From positions 2,852,001 to 2,916,000 of the forward strand of contig NZ_CP023559.1 of the NCBI RefSeq assembly GCF_003006155.1: a DNA stretch of 64,000 nt. Reading direction: 5' to 3'. Both the position numbers and the translations under genes were made by a program. Positions 59,311-64,000 of this stretch are shown here, one piece after another. The stretch is from Salinicola tamaricis. GTDB lineage: Bacteria > Pseudomonadota > Gammaproteobacteria > Pseudomonadales > Halomonadaceae. Each line of letters starts with the position of its first letter. Positions within the stretch are counted from its first letter, which is position 1. The notes below the pieces were generated by a model. It was not told the origin of the DNA, did not search any database, and saw only the letters and a list, made by a program, of their open reading frames with translations.

Positions 59311-60512
59311 GTGATCATCAAGCCCAAGGTCCGCGGTTTCATCTGCACCACGACTCACCCGCTCGGCTGCGAGCGCAACGTGCTCGAACAGATCGAGGCG
59401 ACCCGCGCCCATCTCGATGGCGTCGAAGGCGGGCCGCGCAACGTGCTGGTCATCGGTGCCTCCAGCGGTTACGGCCTGGCCGCCCGCGCATCACCGCTGC
59501 CTTCGGCTACGGTGCCGACACCCTGGGTGTGTTCTTCGAAAAGCCCGGCAGCGAGAAGAAGCCGGGGACTGCGGGCTGGTACAACGCCGCCGCGTTCGAC
59601 AAGTTCGCCAAGGCCGAAGGACTCTACAGCAAGGCGATCAATGGCGACGCCTTCTCCCACGAAGTCCGCGAGAAAGCGATCGAGCTGATCCGTGAAGACA
59701 TGGGCCAGATCGATCTGGTGATCTACTCGCTCGCCTCGCCGGTGCGCAAGATGCCGGACAGCGGCGAGCTCAAGCGCTCCAGCCTCAAGCCGATCGGCGA
59801 GACCTACACCGCGACCGCCATCGACACCAACAAGGACACCATCATCGAGGCGTCGGTGGAGCCGGCCACCGAGCAGGAGGTCGCCGATACCATCGATGTC
59901 ATGGGCGGCCAGGACTGGGAGCTGTGGATCGACGCCCTGGACAAGGCCGGCGTGCTGGCACCCGGTGCGAAGTCGGTGGCGTTCAGCTATATCGGCACCG
60001 ATATCACCTGGCCGATCTACTGGCACGGTGCCCTGGGCAAGGCCAAGGAAGACCTCGATCGCGCCGCCGGCGAGATCGATGCGCGCCTCGGTCAGCAGGG
60101 CGGCAGCGCCAACGTGGCAGTGCTCAAGTCGGTGGTGACCCAGGCCAGCGCCGCGATTCCGGTGATGCCGCTCTACATCTCCATGGTCTACAAGGTGATG
60201 AAGGCACAGGGTGTCCACGAGGGCACCATCGAGCAGCTCAATCGGCTGTTCGGCGAGCGCCTGTATGCCGACGGCGAGCCGCCGCTCGACGAGGCCGGAC
60301 GCCTGCGTCTGGATGACTGGGAACTGCGCGACGATATCCAGGATGCGTGCAAGGCGCTGTGGCCGCAGGTCACCAGTGACAACCTGTTCGAGCTCACCGA
60401 CTACGCCGGCTACAAGCACGAGTTCCTCAAGCTGTTCGGCTTCGAGCGCGACGACGTCGATTACGATGCTGAGGTCGATCCGATGGTCGAGTTCGATGTC
60501 GTCCAGATGTGA
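59311..60512 (+). CDS. fabV: Trans-2-enoyl-[ACP]/CoA reductase FabV (one frameshift)
   Basis: NADH-dependent last step of fatty-acid elongation. A GTG start gives [20 protein letters not shown]. The NADH motif is [15 protein letters not shown]. The frame slips at about 59490 and continues [20 protein letters not shown]. The catalytic Tyr/Lys lie in [20 protein letters not shown]. About 400 residues when joined, normal for FabV. FabV enzymes are tolerant of triclosan. Confidence 0.94.
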
Positions 60513-60577
60513 TCCGCGTGCGTTGAGCGGCCAGGGCGGCGGGGGCCCGCGGGCGTGATGCCAAGAGTCTCGACAGC

Positions 60578-61575
60578 GTGACCACGTCGGCCCACGATGC
60601 CCCACGGCAGGTGGGGTTCGTTCTCCTGCCCGGATTTTCGCTGTTGGCCCAGGCCTGCGCCATCGAGCCGCTGATCGTTGCCAATGGCCTGGCCGAGCGA
60701 CGTCTCTAGGGGTGACGACCTTCGGCATCGATGGCCGCCCGGTGGCCAGCGTGGCCGAGCTGGCGTTGACACCCCAGGGCGTGGCCGGCAGCGATGCGCG
60801 CCATCTCGATCTGCTGTTCGTGTGCGCGCCGCCGCTGGCCGTCGAGGTGGCACGCGATGCCAGCGACACCCTGCTTGCCTGGCTCAAGCGGCTGGCCCAG
60901 CGGGGGGTGACGCTCGGCGGTATCGCGGGCGGCACCCAGTGGCTGGCCCGCGCGGGGTACTCGACGGCTATCGCGCCTCTATCCCCTACGCCAGCGCCGA
61001 ATCCTTCAGCCGTGCCTTTCCCGCGATCCACGTTTCGCATCAGCTGTTCGAGATCGACCGCGACCGTTTGACCTGCGGCGGCGGCACCGCGGCAATGGAC
61101 ATGCTGATGACCCTGATCGGGCAGCAGCAGGGGGCGGCGCTGGCCCAACGCATCTCCGAGCACTTCGTGTGCGAGCGTATCCGTATGGCCGACGAGCCCC
61201 AGCAGTTGCCGCTGCGCTCGCGACTGGGTAACGCCCCGGAGAGTCTGCTCGAGGCGGTGGCGCTGATGGAGGCGAATATCGAAGAGCCGCTCACCACCCA
61301 CGAGCTGTCGGCGCATCTGGGGATCTCCCGGCGTCAGCTGGAGCGGCTGTTCAAGAAGCATCTGCAGGCGGTGCCCAGCGCTACTATCTCAACCTGCGCC
61401 TGCAGCGCGCGCGCCGGCTGCTGCGCGAGAGCGATCAGGCGGTGGGCGATATCGCCCTGGCTCACGGCTTCTCCTCGGGGCGCACTTTTCCACCAGCTAT
61501 CGTCACCACTTCGGCATCAGCCCGCGCGATGAGCGCCTGGTGCAGGTGGCCCGCGACCCGGAGGGCGACGCATGA
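60578..61575 (+). CDS. GlxA-type AraC-family regulator (several frameshifts)
   Basis: The N-terminal DJ-1/PfpI-like domain starts from a GTG (VGFVLLPGFSLLAQACAIEP). The middle part is GVTTFGIDGRPVASVAELAL and GGIAGGTQWLARAG, then FEIDRDRLTCGGGTAAMDML. The C-terminal AraC double HTH is EPLTTHELSAHLGISRRQLE and, after a slip, GDIALAHGFSSGRTF. Breaks lie at about 60708, about 60960, about 61377 and about 61485. The layout matches GbdR/CdhR/ArgR-type regulators of quaternary amine or arginine use. The ligand is uncertain. Its stop overlaps ampD. Confidence 0.8.
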
Positions 61576-62141
61576 CGCTGACGCTCGATCAGCACTGGCT
61601 GACCCAGGCGCGGCGGGTGCCTTCGCCCAACGCCAACGCCCGCCCCGCGGGGGAGGTCTCGGCGGTGGTGGTGCACGGTATCAGCCTGCCGCCGGGCGAG
61701 TTCGGCGGGCCGGCGATCGAACAGCTGTTCACCAATACGCTGCCACCTACGGCGCACCCGTATTTTGCCACCATCGCTGCGCTGCGGGTCTCGGCGCATC
61801 TGCTGATCCGCGCGATGGCGAGCTGGTGCAGTTCGTGCCCTTCGATGCCCGCGCCTGGCACGCCGGGCGTTCGCGCTGGCGCGACGACTCTGGCCGCCTG
61901 CGCGAGGGGCTCAACGACTTCGCCATCGGTATCGAGTTGGAGGGCACCGACGAGCGCCCCTATCGGGCGGCGCAGTACCACGCCCTGGCGACGGTATTCT
62001 CTGCCCTGATGCAGCACTACCCGGCGATCACGCGGCGCGGCTGGGGGCCACGCGCACATCGCGCCGCTGCGCAAGCGCGATCCCGGTCCGGCCTTCGACT
62101 GGGCCTATCTGCGTCGCTGTCTGAGCAGAGCCACTGCCTGA
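61572..62141 (+). CDS. ampD: 1,6-anhydro-N-acetylmuramyl-L-alanine amidase AmpD (frameshifted)
   Basis: Cytoplasmic zinc amidase of cell-wall recycling. The Zn His are in SAVVVHGISLPPGEFGG and HAHIAPLRKRDPGPAFDW, with the Asp ligand in the latter. The middle RSRWRDDSGRLREGLNDFAI and IGIELEGTD is typical. Breaks lie at about 61815 and about 62045. Rejoined it has about 188 residues. The ATG overlaps the regulator stop. AmpD loss raises anhydromuropeptides and can derepress AmpC. Confidence 0.9.
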
Positions 62142-62435
62142 CAGCCGCTAGCCTGACAGCCCCCGGCCTGACAAACCCTGGCCGGCTGCTATGGTGAGGA
62201 GGTCAGCGGCTTAGGCCAGGGCTTGGCGGTGAGTGTGTCAATTCAGCGTTGGTTTGCCCCGAGGTAAATTCGCTACCGCCTGGCGGGGCATCGATCGTCG
62301 TCTGGCTCAAAATACAAGTGCTTGAAAAAGCGGGATTTATACGAGCGTTTGACGCCAGGAGAGGCGGCGATGAATTGGCAGCGGTGCGCGTTTTGCGGTA
62401 TCTTCTTCGCCGGATTTTCCGCGTCACGCACGCCC

Positions 62436-62454
62436 GCTGTAATTCAGTTACAGC
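62436..62454. promoter_or_regulatory. Inverted repeat upstream of aceE
   Basis: GCTGTAA-TTCAG-TTACAGC is a perfect 7-bp inverted repeat 130 bp before the aceE start, a plausible operator. It does not match the E. coli PdhR site. The rest of 62142-62583 holds no gene. Confidence 0.5.
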
Positions 62455-62583
62455 CGAACAATCTCGGAAAGCGGCCCCAAAAGAGCTGCACCTGCACCGA
62501 AGAGCGCATATTCCCAAGCCCCGCTGCGGCTACCCGCCACGGCCGGGCGAATGGCAAACCTTTTTCCCATTCGGAGAGTTGTC

Positions 62584-64000
62584 TATGAGTCTGGAGACAC
62601 GAGAAGATCTCGATCCGGTCGAAACCACGGAATGGCTGGACTCCCTGGCCGGTCGGTCGTCGAGCATGAGGGCGAGGAGCGCGCTCGGTACATCCTGAGT
62701 CGGCTGGCTGACCGCCTGCGTCGTGACGGCTCTTCGCCGCCGTTCTCCGGCACCACGCCGCACCGCAATACCATTCCGGTGCATCGTGAAGCCAAGATTC
62801 CCGGCGATATGTTCATCGAGCGCAAGATCCGCTCGGCGATCCGCTGGAACGCCATGGTCCAGGTGCTGCGGGCCAACAAGAAGCACAAGGGACTGGGTGG
62901 CCACAATCGCCAGCTACCAATCCAGCGCGACCCTCTATGAAGTCGGCTTCAACCACTTCTTCCGCGCCGACAACGGTGACCACAAGGGTGACCTGCTCTA
63001 TATCCAGGGCCACGTGACGCCGGGCATCTACGCGCGCTCGTTTCCTGGAAGGGCGTCCTCGACGAGACGCAGATGGACAGCTTCCGTCAGGAAGTCGATG
63101 GCGAAGGTCTGCCGTCCTATCCGCACCCCTACCTGATGCCGGACTACTGGCAGTTCCCCACCGTCTCCATGGGGCTAGGTCCGATCCAGGCGATCTATCA
63201 GGCCCACGTGATGAAGTATCTCAACTCGCGTGAGCTCGAGGACATGCAGGACCGCAAGGTCTGGGCCTTCCTCGGCGACGGCGAGTGCGACGAGCCGGAA
63301 TCCCTCGGCGCGCTGCATCTGGCCAGCCGCGAGAAGCTCGACAACCTGATCTTCGTCATCAACTGCAACCTGCAGCGTCTCGACGGTCCGGTGCGTGGCA
63401 ACTCGCGCGTGATCGACGAGCTCGAAGGCGTGTTCCGCGGTGCCGGCTGGAACGTCATCAAGGTGGTCTGGGGCGGTCTGTGGGACCCGCTGTTCGAGAA
63501 AGACACCAAGGGCATGCTGCAGAAGCGCATGGACGAGGCGGTCGACGGCGAGTACCAGAATTACAAGGCCCAGGGTGGCAAGTACACCCGCGACAACTTC
63601 TTCGGCAAGTACGAAGAGACTGCCGAGATGGTCAAGGATTACTCCGACGAGGAGGTCTTCCGTCTCAACCGCGGTGGCCACGACCCGCAGAAGGTCTATG
63701 CGGCCTACCATGAGGCGGTCAACAACGCCAATGGGCGTCCAACCGTGATCCTGGCGCACACCGTCAAGGGCTACGGCATGGGTGGCGGCCACGGCGAAGC
63801 CGACATGGAAGCGCACCAGATCAAGTCGATGGACGTCGACGCGCTCAAGGCGTTCCGTGACCGCTTCGGCATCCCGGTCTCCGACAAGCAGATCGAGAGC
63901 GGCGACATCCCCTACTACAAGCCCGACGACGACAGCCCGGAGATGAAGTACCTGCATCTCCAGCGCGAGAGGCTCGGCGGCTTCCTGCCGGCGCGCAAGT
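62584..64000 (+). CDS. aceE: Pyruvate dehydrogenase E1 component (3' end outside window; three frameshifts)
   Basis: The start at 62584 gives [20 protein letters not shown]. Breaks at about 62655, about 62905 and about 63045 split the first third ([57 protein letters not shown]). From 63050 it is clean: [20 protein letters not shown] then [20 protein letters not shown] is the ThDP/Mg site. Homodimeric AceE decarboxylates pyruvate in the PDH complex. About 470 of about 890 residues are present. aceF should follow. Confidence 0.95.

Noticed and set aside
61442-62197. Single long ORF across the ampD region
   Set aside because: A mixture of the regulator tail and the ampD middle in one frame, produced by indels. 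Rejoining frames gives two normal genes.

Overview
The window is GC-rich gammaproteobacterial chromosome, most likely from Halomonadaceae (Halomonas/Salinicola-like). The evidence is gene order (ndk-rlmN-pilW-rodZ-ispG-hisS-yfgM-bamB; queA-tgt-yajC-secD-secF; trmJ/suhB with iscR) and protein sequences judged by eye. No search was run. About twenty otherwise normal genes, many of them housekeeping genes, carry one-base indels. I read these mainly as draft-assembly errors, give the full span of each such gene, and say where the frame breaks.

Layout. 1-10.3 kb: a minus-strand core cluster from iscR down to bamB, in which the isc operon keeps only iscR-iscS-iscA. 10.3-12.2 kb: trmJ and divergent suhB, whose product has lost most IMPase catalytic residues. 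12.4-14.2 kb: a GDSL autotransporter esterase. 14.4-23.65 kb: a guanidino-acid catabolic operon (gbuA, SSS symporter, aruI-like decarboxylase, NCS1 permease, MBL-fold hydrolase, aldehyde dehydrogenase) behind a good sigma-54 promoter, with a divergent sigma-54 activator. 23.6-30.6 kb: AI-2E permease, secF-secD-yajC, tgt, queA.

30.8-46.2 kb is the accessory core. A complete Pf-like filamentous-phage (inovirus) prophage sits in tRNA-Leu(CAA) between 58-bp direct repeats. It has integrase, Rep, TraX-like acetyltransferase, secretin, Zot/pI, pVI-like DUF2523 protein, a very repetitive pIII-like adsorption protein, major coat protein, two tiny coat-like proteins, ssDNA-binding protein, excisionase-like HTH and a C-type repressor. 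Beyond the repressor the DNA becomes AT-rich and carries plus-strand cargo: a small membrane protein and an unrecognised membrane-protein operon. Immediately past attR is a second, gutted element that repeats the repressor tail, the small membrane ORF and the right-end sequence, but carries a different cargo gene, a KAP-type P-loop NTPase. This looks like a modular cargo (possibly anti-phage defence) locus at the end of a tandem inovirus array, and is the most interesting part of the window.

46.4-64 kb: glpT behind a textbook Pho box; small hypotheticals; a Crp/Fnr regulator; an AhpD-like protein; DUF883; LysE exporter; AidB-like acyl-CoA dehydrogenase; a lower-GC insert (Ntn amidohydrolase plus diguanylate cyclase) bounded by a duplicated aidB 5' end; Nudix; glutathione peroxidase; fabV; a GlxA/AraC regulator; ampD; and the start of aceE, which runs off the window.
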